Source of the DNA: SCBR16-9 sp964537975
GTDB taxonomy: Bacteria; Hydrogenedentota; Hydrogenedentia; Hydrogenedentales; SCBR16-9
Length of the DNA: 64,000 nt
Assembly (NCBI GenBank): GCA_964537975.1
Contig: CAZIDP010000022.1
Coordinates: 1-64,000, forward strand
Direction: 5' to 3'
Shown here piece after piece: positions 53,485-63,444 of this stretch. A program made the translations under genes and the position numbers. Below the pieces are notes generated by a model. It did no database searches, had not been told where the DNA came from, and was given only the letters and a program-made list of their open reading frames with translations. Positions within the stretch are counted from its first letter, which is position 1. Each line of letters opens with the position of its first letter.

Positions 53485-56241
53485 GTGCTGACACATTTAC
53501 TGGAGAAATTATTTGGAACCAGCAAGGATCGCGTAAGCAAGAGCTACGCTCCTTTGTTAAATAAAGTTAATGCGCTGGAGTCACGGTATGTTGCCATGAC
53601 CAACGATGAACTGCGCAGCCAAACCGCAACATTCAAAGACCGGCTTTCTCGTGGCGAAACATTGGACGATATTCTTGTCGATGCTTTCGCAGTGGTTCGT
53701 GAAGTTGCCAAGCGTGTTATAGGTATGCGCCCCTTTGATGTTCAGATCATGGGTGGTGTTGTACTGCACCAGGGCAAAATTTCCGAGATGGTTACTGGTG
53801 AAGGTAAAACCCTGGTAGCGATTCTACCAGTATACCTGAACGCATTATCTGGCAAGGGCGTGCATGTGGTGACAGTGAACGACTACCTGGCTCGCCGTGA
53901 TGCCGAATGGATGCGTCCTGTGTATGAATTTCTTGGATTGACAGTCGGTCTGATCCAGCAGGATATGAACAGCTTTGAACGGAAAGTATCTTACCGTGCT
54001 GACATCACCTACGGTACCAACAACGAGTATGGTTTTGATTATCTGCGCGACAACATGGCCACCCATCCTGATCACCGGGTGCAACGTGAACTGAATTATG
54101 CCATTGTCGACGAGGTGGACTCGATCCTGATTGATGAAGCGCGTACCCCCCTGATTATTTCCGGTCGCCCTGTAAAAAGCTCGGACGTCTATATCAAGGT
54201 AGATGATGCTGTACGTCGGTTGCGTAAAGACACCCACTATGAAGTCAATGAAAAGCAGCGTCAAATCATGCTGACGGATGAAGGCATGGAAATGGCGGAA
54301 CAATTTCTCGGTGTCGATGATCTGTTCACCAGTGAAACCATCGGTATGATGCACATAATCGAGCAATCGCTTAAAGCACACAACTTCTTCAAGCGTGACA
54401 AGGATTACATGGTACGTGATGGCGAAGTCCTGATTGTGGACGAGTTTACCGGACGCGTCATGGATGGCAGACGTTATTCTGACGGCTTGCACCAGGCACT
54501 GGAAGCCAAAGAGCGCGTTCCGTTACGGTTCGAATCACAAACTATTGCCAGTATCACGTATCAAAATTTCTTTCGCCTGTATGATAAATTGGCAGGCATG
54601 ACGGGAACCGCCATTACAGAGTCGGTCGAATTTGCCAATGTCTACAATCTGGAAGTAGTCCAGATTCCCACCAACTTGCCTCTGATCCGCGAAGATATGA
54701 ACGATCTCATCTTTGCTACAGAACCCGGTAAATTCCGGTATGTGGTCGAACAGATTAAAGAGATAAACGCAACGGGCCGCCCGATACTGGTTGGCACAGT
54801 TTCTATCGAAAAGTCGGAAGAATTGGCCAGTCATCTTGAAGAGCTGGGTATTATGGAATTCCAGGTACTCAACGCCAAACACCATGAACGTGAAGCGACC
54901 ATTGTGGCCAATGCCGGTAAACGCGGCGCGATAACCATTGCTACCAACATGGCTGGCCGTGGTACAGATATCAAACTTGCAGAAGGCATACGAGACCTGG
55001 GTGGACTCTATATCATAGGTACAGAACGGCATGAATCACGGCGTATCGACAATCAGCTCCGGGGCCGTTGTGGTCGCCAGGGCGACCCTGGTACGACCCG
55101 CTTTTTTGTCAGCCTTGAAGATGATGTTGCCCGGTTATTTGGCGGCGACAAGGTCAAGCGTATTGTCGACATGATGGGCAGCGAAGCCATGGACGCCGAA
55201 CCTCTGCAACAGCGTATGGTGAGCCGTTCCATTGAACGTGCCCAACGCCAGGTGGAAGAGCATAACTTTGAAATCCGCAAGCACGTGCTTGAATATGATG
55301 AGGTTATGGATCGGCAACGCAAGTATATCTACGCCATGCGTCGGGAAGTGCTGGAAGATAAGGACATTACCGGACGTCTTGAGAATATGGTACAAAACAT
55401 CACCGGTGATGGTATTGAGGAATATGCTCCTGAGACCGTATTACCGGAAGAGTGGGACCTGGAAGGGCTGGATCGCGTTCTCTACAGCGCTTTTGGCATT
55501 CATTTTGACCTGGAAGGTGAAACGGATGAAGAGCCCAAGCCTTTGATGGAAAGCATCAATGATCAGGTCTGGAAGCATTACCACAACCGTGAAAAAGAAT
55601 TTTCTGAAGAATTACGCAAGCAATATAATGATGAAGTCGGTAAAGATGATAGTCGAATAGATTTTGATGTATTGGCCCGGCGTCGCTTTCATGGCCTGGA
55701 ATTAATGGCTTTATTGCGTGCGGTCGATGAAAAATGGATTGATCATCTGTATGAAATGGACTACCTGCGTGAATCCGTCCGCCTCCGGGCTTTTGGCCAG
55801 CGCGATCCTCTGCTGGAATACAAACGCGAAGGTTTTGAACTGTTCCAGAATCTGGTGCGCAGTATAGAAGAGAGTGTGGTGCAAACCATATTTCGCCTTA
55901 CCGACCCGGAATTTCGCAAGAAACGCGCCATCAGTCTGCAACAAGGCACCCTGGACGCCAAGAGCGATCCGGTTGCTCAGCTCAGCCAATATCAATATGT
56001 CGCGGCGGATAAACAGGCAGACAGAAGTTTTGCCGCGTTTGATACCAGCCGGTTTGCATTGGGTGGCCGCGGCGCTTCGCAACGCATCGCACCGGGCAGT
56101 GCCAGTACCGCTGTTGTTGAAGAGGATGAAAAACGACGACGGACACCAGTTCGCGCAGCTCCCAAGGTCAATCCCAACGACAAGTGCCCTTGTGGCAGTG
56201 GAAAGAAATATAAAAAGTGCTGCGGTCGCCTGGCAGATTAA
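53485..56241 (+). CDS. secA: preprotein translocase ATPase SecA
   Basis: 918 residues. The motor that drives unfolded proteins through SecYEG. Walker A MVTGEGKTL (about 98-107), the DEAD-type Walker B VDEVDSILIDEARTPL, the RGTDIKL helicase motif and the C-terminal zinc SEC-C motif CPCGSGKKYKKCC are all intact. The GTG start is preceded by GGAGG at 11 bases. Normal length. The 3' end overlaps the downstream transglutaminase gene by 25 bases. Essential in most bacteria, so a good marker gene for placing the genome phylogenetically. Confidence 0.97.
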   Translation: MLTHLLEKLFGTSKDRVSKSYAPLLNKVNALESRYVAMTNDELRSQTATFKDRLSRGETLDDILVDAFAVVREVAKRVIGMRPFDVQIMGGVVLHQGKISEMVTGEGKTLVAILPVYLNALSGKGVHVVTVNDYLARRDAEWMRPVYEFLGLTVGLIQQDMNSFERKVSYRADITYGTNNEYGFDYLRDNMATHPDHRVQRELNYAIVDEVDSILIDEARTPLIISGRPVKSSDVYIKVDDAVRRLRKDTHYEVNEKQRQIMLTDEGMEMAEQFLGVDDLFTSETIGMMHIIEQSLKAHNFFKRDKDYMVRDGEVLIVDEFTGRVMDGRRYSDGLHQALEAKERVPLRFESQTIASITYQNFFRLYDKLAGMTGTAITESVEFANVYNLEVVQIPTNLPLIREDMNDLIFATEPGKFRYVVEQIKEINATGRPILVGTVSIEKSEELASHLEELGIMEFQVLNAKHHEREATIVANAGKRGAITIATNMAGRGTDIKLAEGIRDLGGLYIIGTERHESRRIDNQLRGRCGRQGDPGTTRFFVSLEDDVARLFGGDKVKRIVDMMGSEAMDAEPLQQRMVSRSIERAQRQVEEHNFEIRKHVLEYDEVMDRQRKYIYAMRREVLEDKDITGRLENMVQNITGDGIEEYAPETVLPEEWDLEGLDRVLYSAFGIHFDLEGETDEEPKPLMESINDQVWKHYHNREKEFSEELRKQYNDEVGKDDSRIDFDVLARRRFHGLELMALLRAVDEKWIDHLYEMDYLRESVRLRAFGQRDPLLEYKREGFELFQNLVRSIEESVVQTIFRLTDPEFRKKRAISLQQGTLDAKSDPVAQLSQYQYVAADKQADRSFAAFDTSRFALGGRGASQRIAPGSASTAVVEEDEKRRRTPVRAAPKVNPNDKCPCGSGKKYKKCCGRLAD

Positions 56242-57704
56242 TCGCGGGAGGTATACTCCTTGCCTGGCTTGTCATGACGGGTATACTTCTCTACCGGGAA
56301 GTCTGGTTGCCCCGGCAACTCGAACCTGCTTTCAGTACACCGCTTCATGCGTCCCGTGATATGTGGATGGGCATATATACAGCAAGCCAGGAGCGTGCAG
56401 GATTCATCAACTTACGAATGGTTCCTGGCATGCGTGATGATGAACCTGGAGCACGACTGCACCTGACTACACGCCTTTCCATCTCAATGTTGGGATTTCC
56501 AACCCATCTCGCGATAACTGGTGAAGCTTGGACGCATAACCAACGCGGTTTGGAAGACTTCAATTTAGTTCTGGAATCGGGCGATCATTACACCCAAATC
56601 AATGGTAAGGTGCAAAACGGAATACTTGAAGCAAGCTTGTATGTAGCGGACGAGGTTATGCCTTTCTCTTGGCCTGTAGGTAACAGCCTTCAAATTTCAG
56701 GGGGACTGGGCATGCCTTCACTTAATATTCCCATATTGCACCCAGGACAAGAAGCTCAGGTACAGACTTTTGATCCAGTAACCATGCGCATGGGAACAGC
56801 CAGACTAATCCATGCAGGTGAAGAAACCCTGGAAATTGCCGGTGAACAGATAGAAACAACCATCATCCGCACCACCCTCAGCGGTATGACTACCCGAGCC
56901 TGGATCACAGCAGCTGAAGAAGTAGTACAAGCTGAAACCCCGTTTGGGTTGCTGCTGAAAAAGATAACACCGGCTGAAGCGCTGGAACCGCTCGACCCAA
57001 ATGAACGTACCAGTATCATTCAACAACTGGCAGTACGTATCAAGGGCCATCTTCCTACAGAAGCTCTGGATGAAATGCGGGTACGTTTTCGGGGTATATC
57101 AGAAGACCATTATCCACCTGACGATGGCCGCTTGCAGATACACGAAGGAGAGGGAGTCTACCGTTTTGTACGCTCTGCCCTACCTGGAACAATCTCTGTC
57201 GAGCCGCTTAGCACGGAAGAACAGGCAAACTATCTGGCAAGTGATGTGTTCATCCCTGCGGATCATGAACGCATTCAGGAAACGATGGTAGCCATCATTG
57301 GTGATTTGGAGACACGCTGGGACAAGGCTCTCGCACTGCATGACTGGGTCTATGAGAACATTGACAAGGTTCCGGTTATCAGTATCCCCATGGCACTAGA
57401 TGTATTGCGCACTATGGAAGGTGACTGCAATGAACACACCGTACTCTTCACCGCGCTTACACGGGCCGCAGCTATTCCAACACGCATTGCAGTAGGCCTG
57501 GTCTGGAGTGACCAACTACAAGGCTTCGGTTATCATGCCTGGCCAGAAGTACACATCGGTCACTGGATACCCATGGACCCGACGCTGGGCGAACCTGTTG
57601 CCGATGCTACACACATCAAACTTTTAAATGGTAATATTGACCAATGGATACAGCTCGTCCCTTACCTGGGGCAATTACAAATTGAAGTGCTGTCTTTCCG
57701 CTGA
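56217..57704 (+). CDS. transglutaminase-like protein with N-terminal membrane anchor
   Basis: 495 residues from GTG 56217, which overlaps secA by 25 bases; later in-frame starts lack a ribosome site at the right distance. A membrane helix (about 8-26) is followed by about 330 residues of beta-rich unknown domain and a C-terminal transglutaminase/protease-like core: Cys in MEGDCNEHT, His in GYHAWPEV and Asp in IPMDPT form the triad. Such proteins cross-link or hydrolyse peptides at the envelope; the substrate is unknown. Followed after 21 bases by an ABC ATPase, suggesting one transcript from secA. Confidence 0.85.
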   Translation: MLRSPGRLIAGGILLAWLVMTGILLYREVWLPRQLEPAFSTPLHASRDMWMGIYTASQERAGFINLRMVPGMRDDEPGARLHLTTRLSISMLGFPTHLAITGEAWTHNQRGLEDFNLVLESGDHYTQINGKVQNGILEASLYVADEVMPFSWPVGNSLQISGGLGMPSLNIPILHPGQEAQVQTFDPVTMRMGTARLIHAGEETLEIAGEQIETTIIRTTLSGMTTRAWITAAEEVVQAETPFGLLLKKITPAEALEPLDPNERTSIIQQLAVRIKGHLPTEALDEMRVRFRGISEDHYPPDDGRLQIHEGEGVYRFVRSALPGTISVEPLSTEEQANYLASDVFIPADHERIQETMVAIIGDLETRWDKALALHDWVYENIDKVPVISIPMALDVLRTMEGDCNEHTVLFTALTRAAAIPTRIAVGLVWSDQLQGFGYHAWPEVHIGHWIPMDPTLGEPVADATHIKLLNGNIDQWIQLVPYLGQLQIEVLSFR

Positions 57705-57725
57705 CTCGCGACCAATGGGGCATAT

Positions 57726-58466
57726 ATGATTCAGACAGAAAACCTCATGAAACATTTTGGCGAAAAAATCGCTGTCGCGCCACTGAGCCTGAACATTCCC
57801 GAAGGTACATTCTTCTGTTTCTTGGGTCCCAATGGTGCGGGCAAGACAACGACCATCAAGATGCTCACCGGTCTTTTGAAACCGAGTGGCGGTCGGGCAC
57901 TGCTGGGCGGATTAGATATTCAGATCGAACCGGTAAAAACGAAACAGCTCTTGGGATATGTGCCCGATCACCCTTTCCTATATGACAAACTGACCGGTAG
58001 AGAGTTCATGCGTTTTGTCGCTGGACTGTATAAAATCCCAGATGACCGGTATAAAAACTTGTGTGAACCACTGATGGAAATGTTTGAAATCGCTGCGGTC
58101 GGAGACCAGTTTATCGAAGACTACTCTCACGGCATGCGCCAGAAATTATCTTTTGCTTCCTGTTTTCTTCATGAGCCTCGCATTGTCATTGTAGATGAAC
58201 CCTGGGTCGGACTTGACCCCAAAAATATCCGCTTTGTCAAGGACTTTCTAAAGGAAAAAACGCGTACCGAAGGTCTTACCGTGTTCATGTCCACCCACAC
58301 CCTGAGCATTGCGGAAGAAGTAGCAGACCTGATTGGGATCATTAATCATGGCAAATTGCAGTTCCTGGGAACTGTAGATGAAGTGAAAGCGTTGAACGCC
58401 AATCCCGGCTCGCTGGAAGATGTGTTCCTGAGCTTGACCAACGATGTTGGAGACGAAGTCGCGTGA
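57726..58466 (+). CDS. ABC exporter ATP-binding protein
   Basis: 246 residues. Walker A GPNGAGKTT (about 38-46), Q-loop, signature YSHGMRQK (LSGGQ variant) and Walker B IVIVDEPWVGLDP are present. It resembles ATPases of ABC-2-type exporters (CcmA-like). The GTG start of the permease overlaps the stop by four bases (GTGA), so they form a coupled pair. The cargo is not indicated. Confidence 0.9.
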   Translation: MIQTENLMKHFGEKIAVAPLSLNIPEGTFFCFLGPNGAGKTTTIKMLTGLLKPSGGRALLGGLDIQIEPVKTKQLLGYVPDHPFLYDKLTGREFMRFVAGLYKIPDDRYKNLCEPLMEMFEIAAVGDQFIEDYSHGMRQKLSFASCFLHEPRIVIVDEPWVGLDPKNIRFVKDFLKEKTRTEGLTVFMSTHTLSIAEEVADLIGIINHGKLQFLGTVDEVKALNANPGSLEDVFLSLTNDVGDEVA

Positions 58467-60157
58467 GTCAGGTTATCGCGTTGTTACAGACCAAACTTCG
58501 CATACTCGGCAACCAGATTGCACTCGTTCGGTATGAATCCAAATTGAAGATAGCCGTATTGACTTTTTCGGCCATTATCATTTGGCTAGGTGCCTATATC
58601 TGGTTGTACTATGGATTTCGCTGGTTGCTGAACTTCGGAAATATGGGTGGAGGCGCGTACGTATTCGGAGAGCTGCTGCTGCGACAGGTACTCAGTCTGT
58701 TTGCCCTGGCAGTATTTCTGTTGTTGATTTTCTCGAATATACTGGTTGCTTTCTCCACCTTGTATAAATCCAAGGAAGTTTTCTATCTCCTGCAGGGGCC
58801 ACTTTCGTATAATCAGTTCTTTTACGTTCGTTTTGTGGAGTGCCTTCTGTTCAGTTCCTGGGCACTGGCTTTTCTGGGTTCTCCGTTGATTCTTGCCTAC
58901 GGACAAAGCATACAGATGACTCCCGCGTTTTATCTCGCTGCCATCGGCTTTTTCATTCCTTATATCATCATACCCGCGGCCATCGGTGCCATTATTACCA
59001 TGCTGCTGGTACGGATTTTTCCGCAGATTCGGGTTCAGACCATGATTGCCCTGGGAGTGATGGTGCTGGTGGGATTCTTTTACTATATGGTTACCATTTT
59101 AAGAAAAACCCGGGTCGCGGAAGACACCCCGATTGCCGTTTTTTTTGATTCCATGAGCCGTATACAATCACGATTATTGCCGAGTTTCTGGGCTACGGAA
59201 GGCCTGTTTTCCGCGGGCCGATTGGATTATACTGAAGCCTTGTTCTGGTGGCTGATGAGCATCTCAACCGCGCTAATGCTGCTGGTGGTAGCAGGATGGG
59301 TCGCGGGAAAAGCATTTTATCCCGGCTGGTCTTACTTGAACGGGCAGGACCGACAACGTTTCAAGCCGGAAAATCGGGGCATATTGAATGCGCTGCTTCA
59401 ACCACTCAATATGCTGCCGCTTCCCATCCAGGCGCTTTCAAAAAAAGACATCCGACTCTTCTGGCGCGACCCAACGCAATGGTCTCAGTTCGTGATCTTT
59501 TTTGGAATCATGGCCATTTACATTGCGAATCTCCGCAACACAAGCCGGTTTTACGAACAGGACATCTGGCGTAGCTGGGTCGCCTGCCTCAATGTCGGTT
59601 CGGTCAGTCTGATCCTTGCGACTCAAACCAGCCGCTTTGTTTTTCCCCTGATCAGCCTGGAAGGCCACCGCTTCTGGATACTCCGCCTGGCCCCTCTGTC
59701 GCTACGACAATTGATTTGGCAGAAATTCTGGCTTAGCGTTGTGACAACATCCGGTGTCACGGTTGGCCTGGCCCTGATGTCCGGATACCTCCTGGAACTT
59801 GAACCCGCGTTTTATTTCATGACCGTTTACGGTGTTGCCCTTACCAATCTTGGCCTGGCGGGGTTGGCAGTAGGACTGGGCAGCCTCTACCCCACTTTAA
59901 GTGAAGATAACCCGGCGCGCATCGTTTCTGGGATGGGTGGAACATTGAACCTCTTACTCAGTATCGGCTACATTTCCCTGTTGGTATCAGCTCAGGGAAT
60001 CGTGTTACTCTGGGATGTTGCTGCTTTCCTGACTGGTCGTGGTGATTTCTTCTGGGCATACACGCTTACTTTGGTCTTTGTGACCATTACCAGCCTGCTT
60101 GCAGTCTGGTTACCCATGAAAGCGGGGCTTCGCCACTTGGAGCGCTTGGAATTTTAA
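58463..60157 (+). CDS. ABC exporter permease, large ABC-2-type
   Basis: 564 residues with about twelve hydrophobic segments, roughly two six-helix halves (about 30-235 and 250-560). It is translationally coupled to the ATPase (GTGA overlap). No peptidase, periplasmic adaptor or binding protein is encoded next to it, so the exporter may act on a lipid-linked or small-molecule substrate (inference). The gene is followed by 176 bases with no clear terminator before the GH78 gene. Confidence 0.8.
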   Translation: MSQVIALLQTKLRILGNQIALVRYESKLKIAVLTFSAIIIWLGAYIWLYYGFRWLLNFGNMGGGAYVFGELLLRQVLSLFALAVFLLLIFSNILVAFSTLYKSKEVFYLLQGPLSYNQFFYVRFVECLLFSSWALAFLGSPLILAYGQSIQMTPAFYLAAIGFFIPYIIIPAAIGAIITMLLVRIFPQIRVQTMIALGVMVLVGFFYYMVTILRKTRVAEDTPIAVFFDSMSRIQSRLLPSFWATEGLFSAGRLDYTEALFWWLMSISTALMLLVVAGWVAGKAFYPGWSYLNGQDRQRFKPENRGILNALLQPLNMLPLPIQALSKKDIRLFWRDPTQWSQFVIFFGIMAIYIANLRNTSRFYEQDIWRSWVACLNVGSVSLILATQTSRFVFPLISLEGHRFWILRLAPLSLRQLIWQKFWLSVVTTSGVTVGLALMSGYLLELEPAFYFMTVYGVALTNLGLAGLAVGLGSLYPTLSEDNPARIVSGMGGTLNLLLSIGYISLLVSAQGIVLLWDVAAFLTGRGDFFWAYTLTLVFVTITSLLAVWLPMKAGLRHLERLEF

Positions 60158-60333
60158 TATGGCTGGCACGTTGTGCTGCTGGTAGTAGCGATGTCACGCT
60201 GCTGGCAAGTCTGTCAGGCTTTATGTAATATGGAAGAAAGGGATTGCTATAATATTATTGCTGAATGATTTCAATGCTAATCGGTAGTTTGTAGCATGTA
60301 GTATGTCAGAACCGTTCTTTCAAGGGGATTTTA

Positions 60334-62775
60334 ATGAATCAAAAAATTAATCAAATGATGTGTTGTGTCTTGGCAGGTTTATTGTTTATGTCTTTCGGGG
60401 ATAAAGCAATGGGAAATGAGATACCGGAGTTTCGTGAAGCAAAACCGGTATGGCCGGTTGGTCGTAGTGAAGAAATGAATTTGTTTGTGGGTTTCAGGGC
60501 AACATTTGAAACGCCAGAGCAGGAATCGGTGAAAATTCGACTTACCGCTTCTTCCATATACCGCATTTGGCTGAATGGTCAATTTCTTGGGCATGGTCCT
60601 GCCCGTGGCCCGCTTGATTTTCATCGGGTTGATGAGTATGAAATTGCAGGCTTGATTGGTCCTGGAGAGAATATCGTGGCCATAGAGGTGGCTGGCTACA
60701 ATGTAAACAGCTACTATCTCTTTGATCAACCTGCATTTTTGCAAGCAGAGGTAGTTGCCGGGTATGTGACCTTGGCTGCTACAGGATCAGGAGAAACAGG
60801 TGCATTTGAAGCTACTATACTGGAGGAGCGGCAACAAAAAGTACAACGTTACAGTTTTCAGCGAACATTTGTAGAAGATTATGTACTTTCAACTGATCAC
60901 AATGCCTGGATGAAAACGGTGACAGCCGAATTCGAAACAACGGAGTTGGAAGTTTTACCTGCAGTTTCGTTGTTGCCCCGACGAGTCCCCTATTCTGATT
61001 TTTATGTGGTTCCAGCGCAAGAATTACACTCCAGAGGTACTTTTGAACAAGATGTTGAACGCGAGAAAATCTGGAAAGACCGTAGCCTGGTTCATATAGG
61101 TCCTGATTATAAGGGATACCCAGAAGAAGAATTGGTCTCGGTGCTTTCTACAGAAATGCAAAAGACTGAAATTTCCCATCGGGATATGACCACACAACCG
61201 CTTCAGGGCACCTGGAATCACACCTTGGCAGAAGGTGAATTTGTGCAATATGACTTGGGGCGCAACATCTCCGGTTTTCCAAGATTCCGCGTCACATGTG
61301 ATGAGCCAGCACGATTATATGTCGTGTTTGATGAAACCTTACGGGGCGATCGCATTGATTTTTTCCGTATGGGGTGTGTCAATGTTATTGCGTACACTTT
61401 AGAGCCTGGCGTATATGAGCTTGAAGCATTTGAGCCCTATACGATGCGTTATATGAAAATCATGGCCATGCAAGGCAGCGGTGTCATTGAAGAGGTGGGT
61501 ATTCGCGCTTTTGAAAACACCGATACGCAGCGTGCATCTTTCCGTGCATCGGACGAAAGGCTGGAAAAACTGTTTGAAGCTGGACGCCACACCTTTGCCC
61601 AAAATGCTACGGATGTTTTTATGGACTGCCCTTCGCGTGAGCGGTCAGGGTGGTTGTGTGATTCCTTTTTTACAGCACGTTCAGCCTTGGTATTATCAGG
61701 TGATACAACCGTAGAAAAAAACTTTGTGGAGTCATATCAACTACCCGAATCATTCCGCTTTCTTCCTGATGGTATGTTGCCCATGTGTTACCCGGCAGAC
61801 CATTATAATGGCAATTTTATTCCTAACTGGGCCATGTGGTTTGTCGTTCAGTTGGAAGAATATCTGGAGCGAAGTGGAGATGAAAAGCTCATCGCCGAGC
61901 TGAAACCCAGAGTCCTGGCTTTGCTGGATTATTTTAAACCATTTGAAAACGAAGATGGTTTACTTGAAAAACTTGAACGCTGGGTCTTTATCGAATGGTC
62001 AGCAGCCAACCAGTTTACGCAGGATGTAAATTATCCCTCCAACATGCTTTATGCAGGTATGTTGAGTACTGCTGCCAAGTTGTATGACCTGCCAGAACTG
62101 GAAGAAAAGGCAGCTGCCATTCGTGAGACAATTCGCAGTCAGTCATTTGATGGGGAGTTTTTTGTTGACAATGCTGTACGTAATGAAGACGGTGTTCTTG
62201 AGGTAACACGCAATCGGACGGAAGTTTGTCAATATTTTGCTTTTTTCTTTGACGTAGCGACCATGGAAACACATCCGGAACTCTGGGCCAAGCTTCGTGA
62301 TGACTTTGGTCCAACACGTCAGGAGACAGGTGCTTATCCTGAAATCCATGTAGCCAATTCATTTATTGGCAACATGATTCGAGTTGAATTATTGTCGAAT
62401 GCAGGTATGAGCAGTCAAATTCTTGATGAATCCATAGACTATCTCATGTATATGGTAGAACGTACCAACACGCTTTGGGAAAATGTACATGACAATGCGA
62501 GTCTGAACCACGGGTTTGCTTCGCATATTGTGGTCACCTTACTGCGTGATATTCTGGGGGCGTATTCAATAGACCCCGTGAACAAAGTGCTGCAATTGCG
62601 GTTCATCGACACCGGTCTGGATTGGTGCGCAGCAACCATACCTGTTGGTGACGAGGTCATCTCGCTTCAATGGACTTCTGATGGAGATATGATCACGTAT
62701 GAACTTGATCTTCCCGACGGCTTCACGGTTGAATTGATAGATCATGGTCAGTCCATCCCGGCTATCGCAAAGTAA
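60334..62775 (+). CDS. alpha-L-rhamnosidase-like protein, GH78 family, secreted
   Basis: 813 residues. Signal peptide ending near GNEIP (residues 1-28). An N-terminal beta-sandwich (SSIYRIWLNGQFLGHGPARGP at about 71-91, cut here) is followed by the (alpha/alpha)6 barrel of GH78: VFMDCPSRERSGWLCD (acid/base region with the catalytic Glu of the RER motif) and TLWENVHDNASLNHGF (general base Glu). A C-terminal beta domain ends the protein. It releases terminal rhamnose from pectic or glycoside side chains in the known family. AGGGG precedes the ATG and a strong terminator follows, so it is likely monocistronic. Confidence 0.88.
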   Translation: MNQKINQMMCCVLAGLLFMSFGDKAMGNEIPEFREAKPVWPVGRSEEMNLFVGFRATFETPEQESVKIRLTASSIYRIWLNGQFLGHGPARGPLDFHRVDEYEIAGLIGPGENIVAIEVAGYNVNSYYLFDQPAFLQAEVVAGYVTLAATGSGETGAFEATILEERQQKVQRYSFQRTFVEDYVLSTDHNAWMKTVTAEFETTELEVLPAVSLLPRRVPYSDFYVVPAQELHSRGTFEQDVEREKIWKDRSLVHIGPDYKGYPEEELVSVLSTEMQKTEISHRDMTTQPLQGTWNHTLAEGEFVQYDLGRNISGFPRFRVTCDEPARLYVVFDETLRGDRIDFFRMGCVNVIAYTLEPGVYELEAFEPYTMRYMKIMAMQGSGVIEEVGIRAFENTDTQRASFRASDERLEKLFEAGRHTFAQNATDVFMDCPSRERSGWLCDSFFTARSALVLSGDTTVEKNFVESYQLPESFRFLPDGMLPMCYPADHYNGNFIPNWAMWFVVQLEEYLERSGDEKLIAELKPRVLALLDYFKPFENEDGLLEKLERWVFIEWSAANQFTQDVNYPSNMLYAGMLSTAAKLYDLPELEEKAAAIRETIRSQSFDGEFFVDNAVRNEDGVLEVTRNRTEVCQYFAFFFDVATMETHPELWAKLRDDFGPTRQETGAYPEIHVANSFIGNMIRVELLSNAGMSSQILDESIDYLMYMVERTNTLWENVHDNASLNHGFASHIVVTLLRDILGAYSIDPVNKVLQLRFIDTGLDWCAATIPVGDEVISLQWTSDGDMITYELDLPDGFTVELIDHGQSIPAIAK

Positions 62776-62807
62776 ATTCAATTCACCAATTTGAATAATA
62801 GTTTTAT

Positions 62808-62859
62808 GTCTGGCAATTCAACATAGGTTTTTATGTTGAATTGTCAGACTTATTTTTTA
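62808..62859 (+). terminator. intrinsic terminator of the GH78 gene
   Basis: GTCTG-G-CAATTCAACATA pairs with TATGTTGAATTG-T-CAGAC, 17 of 18 positions, followed by TTATTTTTT. It lies 33 bases after the stop. Confidence 0.92.
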
Positions 62860-62967
62860 GATTTGTAGTGCTAAAAAAAACAGATGTTTTCCGAATAATT
62901 TGTGTAAGTTATTTATTTTGAAATTGTTATGAAGCTTTAATATTAATAGAATTTTTATGTTGTTTTC

Positions 62968-62996
62968 TTTGCATTTTTTTTAAAAAGTGGTACAAT
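62968..62996 (+). promoter_or_regulatory. sigma-70-type promoter of the structured RNA
   Basis: -35 TTTGCA, 17-base T-rich spacer, -10 TACAAT; the predicted start is near 63003. It stands in an AT-rich stretch just before the start of dense base pairing, and no ORF follows within 500 bases. Confidence 0.55.
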
Positions 62997-63207
62997 TGGG
63001 TTGAACAAAGTTGAAAGCAATTTGGTGAGGCAGCAAGCAAGCGACCAAAGAAATTTAACTCGTCGTGCTGTTTTAGTACTCATAAAGTTGATGATCAACT
63101 CTGTTCCGCAAGCGGAGCGGTTGTAGCGGACATAACGTTAACCACAAACATGGGAACAAAGTGAAGAAAAAGCTTAGACCTTCGTCAGCTACACCCCGCT
63201 GAGTATA

Positions 63208-63326
63208 CGAGTGAAAACATTTGAACATCTGCGCACCCCATCCTCATGACAGGATATCTGGTAGGCCACGTGGAGCGCCCCAAAATGAAAGCGTGCGCTT
63301 GGTATATGTTCACATGTATTCACTCG
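63208..63326 (+). repeat. hairpin domain A of the tandem RNA pair
   Basis: Outer stem CGAGTGAA-x-ACAT-x-TGAACAT with its complement (19 pairs, two 1x1 mismatches), then GCGCAC/GTGCGC. Inside are a small hairpin ATCCT-catgac-AGGAT and the conserved module GGCCACGTGGAGCGCCC (63264-63280), followed by an A-rich strand and CTTGG. Confidence 0.75.
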
Positions 63327-63333
63327 AATGGTA

Positions 63334-63444
63334 GCGGAAGTTTCGTTACTTTAAGTGCATCACACTGATCCGCAAGATCGCGCATGGGCCATGTGGAGAG
63401 CCCGAAAGTAAAAAGGTGAGACTTGGCACTAACGAGACTTCCGC
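63334..63444 (+). repeat. hairpin domain B of the tandem RNA pair
   Basis: Outer stem GCGGAAGT-x-TCGTTA with its complement (14 pairs, one mismatch), then GTGC/GCAC. Inside are a small hairpin GATC-cgcaa-GATC and the conserved module GGGCCATGTGGAGAGCCC (63386-63403), followed by an A-rich strand and CTTGG. The layout is the same as domain A, in the same order. Confidence 0.75.

Noticed and set aside
53845..54492. 215-residue frame antisense to secA
   Set aside because: Lies fully inside an intact secA with complete motifs; its protein has no recognisable domain and no ribosome site.
63208..63444. CRISPR array or transposon end repeats
   Set aside because: Only two units of over 100 bases with different outer sequences, no regular short repeats or spacers, no transposase and no target-site duplication.
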